64,000 nucleotides of DNA from Rhizomucor pusillus (Eukaryota > Mucoromycota > Mucoromycetes > Mucorales > Lichtheimiaceae). Positions 22,501 to 34,237 of this stretch are shown here, piece by piece (within the stretch, counting starts at the first letter, position 1; each line of letters starts with the position of its first letter). The position numbers and the translations under genes were made by a program. The stretch covers positions 1,231-65,230 of the forward strand of contig FWWN02000624.1 of the NCBI GenBank assembly GCA_900175165.2. Reading direction: 5' to 3'. The notes below the pieces were generated by a model. It worked only from the letters and a program-made list of their open reading frames with translations. It was not told the DNA's origin and searched no databases.

Positions 22501-23682
22501 TGATTACAAGGGTGCCGCAGTGATCGTTGCATACAAAGAAATGAAATGAGTGAGACAATAAGATGCTGAAAGATGGTGATTGTCTTATGATCTATTGTGC
22601 ATTATTGATCTAAAAAGATTTTTCCACTTTTTCCATTTTCCTCGTGCATAAGAAGGATACTAGACGCAACGATACCGTCTGAAGCTAAAATAAATGTAAG
22701 GAACAGTAGGAATGAAAAATGACTCGGTGAATGATCTGTGCTTCCGCATAGAAGGACCATCCCCCACGCCGCAGTGCTAGGTGAATCCAGACGCAAAATA
22801 ACGAGAGATGGTTCGTCAATTAAGCAGACCCCTGGTCTCCTCGCAGTGATTGTGTAACAGCTAGAAGACACAGATGAGGTTGGGTGCCACAACAGACAGC
22901 ACAGCTACGAGATCCTGGTGCTGTTGCCTACTAGCCGTGTTAACCTTAAATCGAAACTGGGATGTTTACAATATGCCAAGGTGTGGATAGTGTGCCAAGA
23001 ACTGGTGCCATCAGGCTATGTACTGTTCGGCGATGCACTCGTTAGCTGAGTTGCGCTAACCAGGTACAGAGTCATGTTTCCAAGAAGAGACAGACCGAAA
23101 AAAGAAGCTAGCCACACACACTTTCACACACACACACCTGCGACCAAACTGCTACTGCATGTTATAATTAGCGAATACCGGGGATATGACGACTGAGTAT
23201 AACGACGACACAGTTGACAACAAAGCAAACATTTTCTGATTATGGATTCATATCCCCTAATGTCGCATTGGAAGAATGCATGCGTTTACAGTATGATGTC
23301 CGAATTGGATGTGAGTAAACGGAAAAGGGCGCTGTCTGTCTGGCCGGATGGGTAGGCAGGGACAGGCATCGGACACGCACCAGAAAGGCACGTTGTGTGA
23401 CAAGAGCGAGGAAAAAATGACGTGCGGATGCCTAAAAGCAAGAAATGGGTGGGTGGAACTCATCGGGTCCTCACCTGCCTGTTTCTCTTGATCCCTAAAA
23501 TCTCCTAGGCTTATGCAGTTCAGTCAGCAGCTTGCATCCCTCTGCATAGCTTTATACCTGTAGTTCTTTGGATTCCCCAACAGCGCTTGTGTAGAACTCT
23601 AAACTTACAAGCTGCACACAGCAAAGATACCTTATTTCAATATACTACCTCCCTACACAACAGACAACAACGCGTGCGCTCT
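19552..23682. other. 4.1-kb gene-poor tract with one weak small candidate
   Basis: No spliced gene could be built. The best candidate is a 61-codon minus-strand frame at 21709-21894 (starts MVPANCDSCMQRSLC) with cysteines spaced C-x2-C-x5-C-x13-C-x2-C, which could bind zinc; there is no other support. A plus frame at 19790-20302 has low-complexity, non-conserved-looking sequence. A short hairpin (CCCAGG/CCTGGG) sits near 20452-20472. CA repeats lie near 23115-23140. The tract may hold non-coding RNA, regulatory sequence or decayed repeats. Confidence 0.35.
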
Positions 23683-24678
23683 ATGCCTGGCAGCATTCAT
23701 AGTTATACCTTGAAACGAAACCGTTCTTACAGCACTACGTGGACAGCATGTAGCCCGCCTTCAGAGCCGGTCAGCAAACTCTCAAAACTAAAAAACAGCT
23801 TTGTCATCTTCACCCACAAGCTTGCACGCCCATTCACTCACATCTCAAACGACAATGACAAGGCAAACAGCCGGCTTGTTCAATGGGTTGACACGCAGCG
23901 GCGGCCATCGCTAGCCAGCAATATTTTTCAAAGGTTCCGAAGTGAAGTTTCCTTGGAAAGGAAGACACGCAAGGGTAGCGCCGACCACGACTTTGCGTAC
24001 GAGCAACGACATTATCTTCTCAAGGCTACCCGCTCACATACCAAGCTTAGTCTCGGAGACTCCTCCGAGGTGGAAAACACTGAGAGAAACTCACAGACCG
24101 TACCAGCATCTCCTCAGCTCCCTCGCCTGATAGTGTCAAGGCAAACGCAGCCTGAACTGCCAGGCATACTAGTCCAATGCGACTCTTCTTGTACCAGCTC
24201 AACTAAACCATGTAACAACTCCTCGCTGTTAATACCGCCATCGCATTCACTACCATCGCATTCTCGTAATCCATCACATATATCATCTTCAAACATCACA
24301 GTTGACTCTGAGCACCTCACTGCAAAGGAGTTTGCAGACCTAACTGGAATCCGGATCCAATCTGACGACGACGACGAGATACCCACTTCAAATACTCAGC
24401 TGCGGACATCCAGCTGCTCTATATCCAGCGCATGCTCAAAGCCGCAGATATGGGACCGCGAGTTCTGGCAATCACCCTCCAAACTTGCACAAGATCTGGC
24501 CTCTCAGGATAATCTCGACCACCGCGACGAGCCACCCGTCTTTAATCAGCTTCGACGCATGAACACAAGATCAAGCGACAAGTTATCTAATCACAGCCGA
24601 AACCTCGTGATAAAGAAAGGTCGTTTTGAGATTTGCCTAGAAGCAGCAGACGATCAGACTGTCCCTTCTAATACATAA
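23683..24678 (+). CDS. Ser/Thr-rich, largely disordered protein
   Basis: An uninterrupted frame gives 331 aa from the ATG at 23683. Composition is dominated by Ser, Thr, Asn and Pro, with basic patches in the first half. The most ordered-looking parts are EHLTAKEFADLTGIRI (about residue 210), IWDREFWQSPSKLAQ and the C-terminal KKGRFEICLE. RxxS-type sites such as RRPSLAS suggest phosphorylation. I do not recognise the family. The length and clean frame support a gene, and it ends only about 140 bp before the next start. A regulatory or signalling role would be a guess. Confidence 0.6.
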   Translation: MPGSIHSYTLKRNRSYSTTWTACSPPSEPVSKLSKLKNSFVIFTHKLARPFTHISNDNDKANSRLVQWVDTQRRPSLASNIFQRFRSEVSLERKTRKGSADHDFAYEQRHYLLKATRSHTKLSLGDSSEVENTERNSQTVPASPQLPRLIVSRQTQPELPGILVQCDSSCTSSTKPCNNSSLLIPPSHSLPSHSRNPSHISSSNITVDSEHLTAKEFADLTGIRIQSDDDDEIPTSNTQLRTSSCSISSACSKPQIWDREFWQSPSKLAQDLASQDNLDHRDEPPVFNQLRRMNTRSSDKLSNHSRNLVIKKGRFEICLEAADDQTVPSNT

Positions 24679-24817
24679 ACTTGCTTGTACACTTACATCA
24701 TTGCTATATCTGTCTGTCTGTCTGTGCTTGTTGTACACAAGAAGATGTGATTTTTGATTTGACACAATGAGTCATCCCCGACCGACGAACCTTTTTTTTT
24801 CTTTCCATTGATCCAAT

Positions 24818-26730
24818 ATGGTTCTTGACAAGCAGGACTATATGGCAGATAGACCACCTAGGGCACACGCCCTCGTTGCAACCGACACAGAGTTGCCAGC
24901 ACCACATCTCAAGAGCAACCTCACCAACGGCAGCTCAAAGGAAGAACCTGATTACCTTCGTCTCATTTTGACAGCTCGAGTGTACGACATAATCAAGGAG
25001 ACTCCTTTGCAAGAAGCGATCAATCTCAATGCAAAGCTCGGTGGCACACATATTTATTTGAAGCGAGAGGATTTGCACCCTGTATTTTCATTTAAAATTC
25101 GTGGTGCATACAACAAGATGGCCAACTTGACCCCGGAAGAACAAAAAGCTGGTGTTATTGCTTGCTCTGCTGGTAAAAGACGATATATATCTGCGACCAT
25201 TGCATATGGTTTATATAACCATGCCAAACATGATAGGTAACCATGCTCAGGGCGTCGCCTTGGCTGCACAGAAACTCGGTATCAAGGCAAAAATCGTTAT
25301 GCCTGTCCCATCACCTGCTATCAAATGGCGCAATGTCCAGCGTCTAGGTGCTGAAGTAGTTTTGCACGGCGATGATTTCGATGCGGCAAAGAAGGAATGT
25401 GCACGACTTATGGAAGAAGAGGGTTTGACGAATATTCCGCCTTACGATGATCCATACGTTATTGCTGGACAAGGAACTATTGGCATGGAGATTCTGCGAC
25501 AACACAACCTCAGCGATATCGAGGCAGTATACATTGCAGTTGGTGGAGGCGGATTGATAGCTGGTATTGGCAGCTACGTAAAACGCATTGCACCACACAT
25601 CAAGATTATTGCTGTGGAGGCAAGCGACGCGAATGCAATGACCCGCAGTCTTGCAAAGGATGAGCGTGTCGAGCTTCGAGAAGTAGGGCTGTTTGCAGAC
25701 GGCGCAGCAGTTCGGATAGTTGGAGAAGAGACATTCCGTGTGGCAAAGGGGCTTGTAGACGACGTGGTTAACGTCACGAATGACGAAATATGCGCTGCCA
25801 TCAAGGATGTTTTTGAAGGTACGGAATGATGGATGCATTCTTTTTGGTAAAATGACCGTGTCGTCCAACTTTAAATTCACAACGACAATTAGATACACGT
25901 TCTATCTGCGAGCCTACAGGTGCACTGTCACTCGCAGGAGCTAAGAAATATTTGGCCCTTCACCCAGAGTTGAAAACACGAGGTGCGCATATTGCCATTA
26001 TATCCGGCGCAAATGTCAACTTTGATCGCCTGCGCTTCATCAGCGACCGCGCTGAGCTCGGTGAGCAGACCGAGGCATTCTGCAATGTCATTATTCCCGA
26101 ACGACCTGGCAGTTTTAAGAACATGATCCGCCAAGTACACCCAAGAGCCATCACAGAATTTTCCTACCGATATTCCGACCCCAAAGACGCCCATATCTAC
26201 ATCAGCTTCAAAGTACAAAACCTCGAGAACGAGGTTCCTAAAGTATTGGATGCATGGAAGCAACATGGTATGCATGGATGGGATGTGAGCCATAATGAAC
26301 TGGCAAAAACGCACGCGCGGTATATGGTCGGTGGTCGCGGTCGACCGGCAAACGAACGTGTATTTAGATTTAGTAAGTGTGGCAAAATTGTAAGAATATG
26401 TAAACAACATAACTGACCACGCCCGCGACAGTCTTCCCAGAGCGGCCTGGTGCCCTTGTCAAATTCTTAGAGTGTCTAGACTCGACTTGGAATGTATCCC
26501 TGTTCCACTACCGCAACCACGGAGATGGCAAGTGTTTTAACACGGCTTCAAAGTGTTGTAGATTTACGATGAATACTAATCGCAAAAATACAACAGATAT
26601 GGGCAAAGTGTTTCTAGGCATTCAAGTCCCACCGCAAGATTCGGATGCATTCAATGTGTTCCTAGAACGTCTTGGATACAACTACATTGAGGAGACTGAC
26701 AATGTTGTATACAAGACATTTTTATCCTAG
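24818..26730 (+). CDS. ILV1: threonine dehydratase (threonine ammonia-lyase), biosynthetic
   Basis: Five exons (24818-25172, 25237-25818, 25893-26372, 26432-26527, 26597-26730) give 1647 nt, 548 aa. The enzyme converts L-threonine to 2-oxobutanoate and ammonia, the first step to isoleucine, normally in mitochondria. PLP-fold landmarks are [20 protein letters not shown] (catalytic Lys), [24 protein letters not shown] and the phosphate loop [10 protein letters not shown]. The C-terminal third carries two ACT-like regulatory segments: [11 protein letters not shown], and [15 protein letters not shown] with [13 protein letters not shown]. That arrangement is typical of isoleucine-inhibited enzymes. 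The fourth intron has a GC donor (GGAGATG|GCAAGT). No strong presequence is evident. Confidence 0.96.
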
Positions 26731-26977
26731 ACAAAATTTTTAGAGACAAGAGAGATATAGAGAGAATGGAGAGAGTGGATTGCATGCAACGGAAAGACAA
26801 AAAAGTCGCACTCCATCAGGAGATGATCTGCATCCCATTAATCATTCCCATCTTTCCCCTTTTTTATTACGCTTTTTTCCCTTTCTCCATTAAATTCTGC
26901 CAGCAAAGAAAAAAGACAGTCCTGGTCCCCTTTGTTTGCGGGTATCATTTCTTCTCCACTCGTTTATCCTTTAATAC

Positions 26978-26999
26978 ATATATATATATATATATATAT
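26978..26999. repeat. AT dinucleotide tract
   Basis: Eleven AT units end 10 bp before the start codon of the calcium ATPase gene, so the tract lies in its 5' leader or core promoter. Confidence 0.9.
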
Positions 27000-27009
27000 C
27001 CCAGAAGCT

Positions 27010-30000
27010 ATGACTGTCAACCAGGATGGTGCATCTCGATACAGCCCGCCGCCACCGTACGAGCGTCCGTCATCTTCCTCGAGTGAAAGCGACGGTCATG
27101 TAAAATACATTCCTTTATCCGAGAAAACGACTATCGAGTTGACGATGCTGGAGCATCAAGACCCCAACAATCCTTTTGCATTTACAACACAACAGCTTAA
27201 TGATATGCTAGAAAGAAGAAATATGGATTTTGTACATCAATTAGGCGGAATCGAATCATTTGCCCGAGGATTACATTCCAGCACAGCACATGGAATTTGT
27301 GACACCAGCGATCCATTGCCAGTTATTACTTTGCATAACCTCACAGCAGCAGCAACAACAACACCATCTTCATTCAACAACAATGCATCGAGAAAATTGC
27401 CATCAGCGAGGGAGCAACGAAACGCAGTATTCGGCACCAATGTGCTTCCACAAATTCAAGGAGTCAGCATCATGCAACTCATGGGGGCTTCCTTGCAGGA
27501 TAAAACTCTGGTAAAACTCATTCAATGTGATCGGCGCTTAGGATTTATACTTATCGGAAGCGTAACGACAACAGATTCTCTTGATAATTGCAGCCATGGT
27601 GTCGCTGGTCGTCGGGCTGTATGAAGACATGACATCTGCAGAGTACGATGTATTCGGGAACCGCATCATGGGTGTAAAGTGGGTCGAGGGGGTGGCTATA
27701 ATCCTTGCAGTTGCACTCGTGGTCGTTATCGGCAGTGTCAATGATTATCAAAAGGAGAAGCAATTTCGAAAGCTTAATGCAAAGAAGCAAGATCGCCAAG
27801 TGAATGCTATTCGATTCGGTCATTCCTGTTCTATATCTATCTATGACATTCAAGTTGGAGACGTGCTGCGTCTTGAGCCGGGAGATATCGTTGCTGCCGA
27901 TGGTGTGTTTATCCAGGGCAGCAATCTCAAATGCGATGAATCCGCTACGACGGGTGAATCGGAAGCTGTACGGAAGGCAGGCGTGGAAGAATGCGTAGCA
28001 ATGCGGTGGTTAACCGATAATTCGACCTCGTCGGCCAGCACATCCTTGGACATGCCCACACTCGCTTGCTTGTCTACTCAGGGAAACGATATGCTTTTCG
28101 ATGACTTTGCATTCAGCGATAATATCTCGGACATGCAGCGGCAGTTGCCCGATCCATTCCTTGTATCTGGATCAAAAGTACTCGAAGGCGTCTGCACGTA
28201 TATCGTCACCAATGTTGGCGTCAACTCCACCTACGGCAAGACCATGATGGCACTCCGCACCAAGGATGATAATACACCCTTGCAGGACAAGTTGGATGTT
28301 TTAGCGAATAATATTGCAAAATATGGTGTGATGGCTGCCAGCTTTCTTTTCATTGTGCTCTTGATCCGATGCGTTCTCGGATACTCGGACGTTGACGGAT
28401 CAAAGGATGCGGCAGACGTGGTTTACCAAATTATGCGGATCCTCATAACAACCGTGACAGTCGTCGTCGTAGCTGTTCCGGAAGGTTTGCCACTCGCAGT
28501 AACCTTGGGTAAGTTGAAAACAACTTGCTGCTGTGAAACAATGGCACCATTTTTAATTCTTTTCGCTTCTTTTTTTTTAGCCTTGGCTTATGCGACTCAG
28601 CGGATGCTCAAGGATAATAATTTGGTTCGGGTGCTCGCTGCGTGCGAGACTATGGGCAATGCTACTACTATCTGCACCGACAAGACAGGCACCATCACGC
28701 AGAACAAAATGTCGGTTGTAGCCGGCACGTTTGGATCGTCTTTTCGATTTCTAAAGGATCCACCTCCCACACGAGCAGATTTGGTAGACCTGTGCAACGT
28801 GCGACAACAGATGCCTCTACCTGTCCGTAACTTTATCAACCAAGCTATTGCATTGAATTCGACCGCGTTCAAAAGCACGAGCTCCACGGGAGAAACAACT
28901 CTTGTCGGTAACAAGACTGAAATGGCTATGCTCAGCTTTGCACAGGACTATCTCGCGTCCGACCCACTCGAGCTGTTGCGATCGCGGTGGCATATCGAGC
29001 AAATATTCCCATTCAATGCGACGCAAAAGGCAATGGGAGCAGTGGTTCGAGTACCGATAATTGACAAGGCAACGCATCAAGAGCGGATCGTTTATCGCCT
29101 GCATGTCAAAGGCGCTTCAGAGACGCTGCTAAAGGCATCGTCGCACATTGTTTCCATGCATGCTGAAAGTTACAAACGCTTCCGGGGCATCCAGCAAGGC
29201 AGTTGCTACGACATTGAGACACGGCCTATGACCAATGAAAATCGTGAACGCGTCTCAAAGGTTATCAAGAGCTATGCTACACGCTGCATGCGCACGCTCG
29301 CTATTTGCTATCAAGATTTTGAAGCTTGGCCATCCAATCAGCAGCTTCAAGATATCCTCGCATCAGGCCGGCTCACATTGCTTGGTGTGGTTGGCATCGA
29401 GGATCCGCTGAGGCCTGGTGTCAAGTCAGCTGTCGCAGCTTGTCAAAGAGCGGGTGTATACGTGCGCATGGTCACGGGTGACAATATGCTTACAGCCAAA
29501 AGTATTGCTCGCCAATGTGGAATTTATACAAAGGGAGGCATAGCAATGGAAGGACCAGCGTTCCGGCATTTGTCTTACAGCGAACAGATGCAAGTACTGC
29601 CTCGACTTTGCGTGTTGGCGCGTTCGAGCCCTGAGGACAAACGACTGCTTGTGGATAGGCTCAGGGAACTGCGGGAAATCGTGGCTGTTACGGGGGATGG
29701 CACAAACGATGGGCCGGCGTTGAAAGCAGCGGACGTAGGATTTTCGATGGGTGTCACAGGCACCGAAGTGGCCAAGGAAGCGTCCAGCATCATTATCATG
29801 GACGACAATTTTTCCAGCATTGTCCAGGCCATCTCGTGGGGTCGATGCGTCAATGATTCAGTCAAAAAGTTTTTGCAGTTTCAGATCACTGTCAACATTA
29901 CCGCAGTGATTTTGACCATCGTGTCTGCCATCACCAGTGCACAGCAGCGGTCTGTCCTTACAGCTGTGCAGCTCCTGTGGGTGAACCTAATCATGGACAC

Positions 30001-30824
30001 ATTCGCCGCGCTCGCCCTCGCGACAGATCCGCCGACGCCAAATTTGTTGGAGCGCCTTCCGGAACCACGGTCTGCGCCGCTGATCAGCATCTCTATGTGG
30101 AAAATGATAATCGGCCAAGCTGTCTTTCAAATCTGCATCATGCTGGTATTGCTCTACACGGATATCCTCGATCTGGAGGATGACTCTGCAACTCTGCAGA
30201 CATTTGTTTTCACAACGTTCGTGTTTTGCCAAATCTTCAATGAAGTCAAGTAAGTTTCTCTTTTGTCACACAACAGACCTGCATGGTCGTGTGTTTCAAG
30301 TTGCGAAAAATAATAACCGTGTACCCTAAATTACCTGCATAAGCTGCCGACAGATAGACAATCAATATAACGTAATCAAGGGGATCCTCGACAATAAGTT
30401 CTTTGTGATTATTTTTTTACTCACCGTCGTGGTCCAAGTCATCCTTGTTCAGTATGGAGGAACGGCATTCCAGACCACTCCTCTTGATTTCTCGTACTGG
30501 TTCCTCAGTATCGCCATCGGCAGCATGTCTATTCCTATCGGTGCTTTGATCCGAGCGATTCCAAATCAAGTCCTGACGCGAAAGTCTACCGCCAGCATCT
30601 CACCTCGCTTGAAAAAAGTATTCATGCCGGATGAGAGCCGGCTGGTTTGGAATTCGGTCTCGCTACATGATATGCAAAACATACGCGACAGACATCGCAA
30701 ATCGTTGCAGAGTGACAGGGAAAACGTCTGCACGGTCGAGCAGCCGCAATTGCCGCCACCGCAACAACAACAACAACAACAGGTGCAGCAACATGATAAA
30801 ATTTCATTATACACGGTTGTATAA
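27010..30824 (+). CDS. PMC1: PMCA-type calcium-transporting P-type ATPase (PMC1-like)
   Basis: Four exons (27010-27510, 27575-28508, 28581-30249, 30344-30824) sum to 3585 nt, 1194 aa. The protein pumps Ca2+ out of the cytosol, in fungi usually into the vacuole. Landmarks in order are VGDVLRLEPGDIVAADGVF, the actuator TGES (CDESATTGESEAVRK), the M4 site VAVPEGLPLAVTLALAYAT, phosphorylation site CTDKTGTITQNKMS (Asp near 512), KGASETLLK, MVTGDNMLTA and hinge GDGTNDGPALKAADVGFSMG. M6 (LLWVNLIMDTFAALALATD) has the type IIB N...D signature. A proline-rich, disordered N-terminus of about 80 residues and a short polyglutamine tract near the C-terminus are present. The AT repeat abuts the start. The fourth exon's acceptor (GCATAAG) was chosen to keep FNEVNCRQIDNQYNV in frame. 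Confidence 0.95.
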
Positions 30825-31213
30825 TCTCCTGGAAGGAATGATGGTTCTGAACTGAGCTAGGTCACACTGCATATAGGCATTTATTGTTCTCAAGAACTTC
30901 TTTACTCGTATTATAATAAAGAACTGTAGATCATCATTAAAGAAAAAATATTCTTACGCCTGGAGGAGGAACATTCAAAAATGGTTAGAGATGAATGATA
31001 GAATAAGATCATTTCGGACTCTACTTCCTTAATTCATCGCTGGCGAGAAGACAATCCAACAGGAAATCAGCTAAATGAAGGAACCCAACAATTACTTCGC
31101 CAATTGGTAAAGTTTGCTCCTTGCTTTCTCAATGTGGAAGACAATGCAGCCTTTGTCGTTGGCCAAAGTTTCACAATGCGGAGATTTGATCAATAGTGAC
31201 GACGGAGCGTCCA

Positions 31214-31220
31214 TATATAA
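31214..31220 (+). promoter_or_regulatory. TATA box of the Argonaute gene
   Basis: TATATAA lies 36-42 bp upstream of the chosen ATG at 31256, implying a very short 5' leader if used. Confidence 0.5.
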
Positions 31221-31255
31221 ACAACCACAGCTGGCGCGGCCGTTCCATTTTCTTT

Positions 31256-34053
31256 ATGTCTCTCCAAATCACTGAATTCGTTAAGCGCCCCGGCGTTGGC
31301 AAAGCTGGCAAGCCCGTTCGCGTTAGAAGCAATTTCTTTGAAGTCCTTTCGTTCCCCACTGGCAACATCTACCACTACGATGTTACTATTGATCCTCCAA
31401 GCGCTCCCCCAGCTTTGTACCGCAAAGTCTGGAAAGCATTTGAGGAACAAGATGGTCAGGGTGCCCTGAAGGGTATCAAGGCTGTCTTCGACGGTCGCAA
31501 GAACGTATTCTCCCCTAAGGTGCTTCCCTTGGGTGAAGAAAATGCCAGAGCTTTCGATGTAAGTTCAAAAATAGTAGTTTCATGGCTCGTAGTCGCTCCT
31601 TGATTCTGACATAGACAATTTCTTCGTTGTAGCTTACGCTTCAGGAGGTTGACGCCCCCAAGCGCGCTGGTAACAACTTCAAGATCCGTATCAAGAAGGC
31701 CGGTGAAATCAACATGGAAGAACTCAACCGCTTCTTGAATGGCCAGAGCGCCCAAACCGCCAACTGTCTTACTGGTAAAATCATCTGAAACGTATGTGCT
31801 CTTTGAATTTTATTTATTGATTTGTCCCATCATCAATCAGCTGTGATGTTCCTCGACATCCTCATCCGTCATGTGCCTAGCACTATCTACGCGACTGTTG
31901 GTCGCTCATTTTTCACCCCCCAGGACAGCCGCCCTCTCCCCAACGGTGCTGAAGTCTGGCAAGGTTTCTACCAATCTGCCCGTCCTGGTATTGGTAAGTC
32001 TTCGTATATAATTTTTTTCTCAGCGATTACACAATATCACTAACTGTACGCTCGATGCGGCACGCAGGTAAAATGTACATCAACGTCGACGTCAGCGCCA
32101 CTGCTTTCCACGAGCCTGGCCGCATCTCTGACTTGGTTGTCAAGTACCTTGGTCGTCGCTCCATTGATGAACTTCGTCGTGGTATCTCTGACCGTGACAT
32201 CAAGAAGCTTGAGAAGCAACTCAAGGGTCTCAAGATCGCCGTTACCCACCGTGGTGAGAAGAAGCTCAGATACAAGATCACCAAGCTCACTCCCAGCCCC
32301 GCCGAACGCACCATGTTCAGGGATGAAGCCGGTAACGAAATGTCCGTCGCTGCCTATTTCAGCAAGCAGTACAACTTGCGTCTCTCCTACCCCTTCTTGC
32401 CCTGCATTGTCGTTAAGCGCGATATCTTCTTGCCTATGGAAGTCTGTGAGCTTCTCCCTGGCCAGCGCTTGACCAAGAAGTTGAACGAGAAGCAGACCGC
32501 TGATATGATCAAGTTCACCTGTCAGAAGCCCAATATCCGTGCCAACAAGATCAATGCTGGTTTGAACCTCTTGAAGTACCGTGAAAACCCCTACCTCCAG
32601 CAATGCGGTATGACCGTCAAACCTGAAATGGCCGTCGTCAACGCTCGCGTTCTTCCCACTCCTCAAATTTCTTACCACAACAGCACTCCTGACCATACTT
32701 TCGCTCCTCAGGGTGGTGCTTGGAACTTGCGTGGCAAGAAGCTCGCTCAAGGTGCTGTCCTCGGTTCCTGGTCTGTCGTTAACTTCGCTGGCCAAGTCCC
32801 CATGCCTGCTATTCAGCGTTTTGTCCGTGAATTGTGCCAGACTTTCATTGACACAGGCTTGGTATGTACATCAGTTTGTAAAGTATCCATTGCAGCTCTG
32901 TTAACTCATGTTTGTTTAGAACGTTGTCAACCGCACCCCGCCAATCACCAACGCTGATCCTCAGGGTAACATTGATCGTACCTTGAAGGAAGCCTGGTTG
33001 AAGGCCGGTAATGCTGCCAAGGCTACTCCTCAATTGATTCTCTGCATTTTGCCCAACACTGGTGTTCCTCTCTATGCTGAGATCAAGCGTATCTCTGACA
33101 CCGTCATTGGTGTTCCTACACAGTGTGTCCAGAGCAAGCACATCGCTGATGCCAAGAAGCAGTACTGCGCTAACGTCTGTCTCAAGGTCAACATGAAGCT
33201 TGGTGGTATGAACCTGTTCTTGTCTCCACCTCAGATACCCTTCATCTCCCAGCGCCCCACCATCGTCTTTGGTGCCGACGTTACCCACCCTGCTCCTGGC
33301 GATATGAACCGTCCCTCCGTTGCCGCAGTTACTGCAAGCATGGATGCTCGTGCTTCTCGCTACGCCTCTGCAATCCGTGTCCAAGCCAACCGTACTGAGA
33401 TCATTGCTGATCTCGGCAACATGGTCAAGGAGTTGCTCAAGAGCTTCTACCAGACCTGCGGTCAGAAGCCTGAACGTATCCTCTTCTACCGTGATGGTGT
33501 CTCTGAAGGCCAATTCAAGGAAGTCTTGCAGAGTGAAGTTTCCCAAATTCGTGCCGCTTGCGCAAGCTTGGATAAGAACTACAAGCCGACTCTCACATTT
33601 GTTGTCGTTCAGAAGCGCCACCACGCCCGCTTCTTCCCCATGGATCAGCGCGATTCTGACCGCAGCGGCAACTGCTTGCCTGGTACCGTTGTCGATACCG
33701 ACATTGTCCATCCTTTCGAATTCGATTTCTACCTTCAGTCACACGCTGGTTTGCAGGGTACTTCTCGCCCTACTCACTACCACGTCTTGTATGACGACAA
33801 CAACTTCACTCCTGACTCCTTGCAAGACTTGACCTACCGCCTCTGCTACATCTACGGCCGTGCCACCCGTGCTGTCTCCATTGTTCCCCCTGCTTACTAT
33901 GCTGATCTTGTCGCTGCTCGTGCTCGTTTCCACCGTCGCGGTGAGAACTGGTCCGACACTGAAGCCACCTCCGAGTCCATGGACTCTGAACAGCAGATGG
34001 CATCTTTCGCTGTTGTCAAGCCCGAGCTTCAGAAGGTCATGTACTACATGTAA
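31256..34053 (+). CDS. AGO1: Argonaute (PAZ-PIWI), RNA-silencing effector
   Basis: Five exons (31256-31558, 31633-31774, 31841-31993, 32068-32861, 32920-34053) give 2526 nt, 841 aa. The N domain begins [20 protein letters not shown]. ArgoL1 includes [18 protein letters not shown] (about 225-345) contains [23 protein letters not shown] covers the residues before 520, and PIWI (about 540-825) contains [36 protein letters not shown] and THYHVLYDD. Asp near 582, Glu near 622, Asp near 654 and His near 750 match the DEDH slicer tetrad, so cleavage activity is predicted. The C-terminus is MYYM. The start was chosen at [13 protein letters not shown]. Codon choice is strongly biased (AAG for Lys, CGT/CGC, GTC, CTC), like the ribosomal protein genes here and unlike adjacent genes, suggesting high expression. 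Lacks the Gly/Arg-rich leader of some Argonautes. Confidence 0.97.
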
Positions 34054-34237
34054 TCCCCTTTGCTCTTTTATGCCGTTGAATTGGATTTGCAAAAAGAATG
34101 AATGACTATATATAATTTGCCTTTGTTCATAGCCTTTATTCATACTAAAACCATCATGTTTGCATTCTTGCGACTTGAATTTGTTTAATGTTGTGATGCT
34201 TTGCGTAATGAAACTACTGCAGTAATGTTCTCTCTAT

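Noticed and set aside
32040..33711. Long antisense open frames (251 and 288 codons) inside the Argonaute gene
   Set aside because: They are the reverse complement of highly biased codons, which rarely create antisense stops. They start at non-ATG or arbitrary positions and show no motif.
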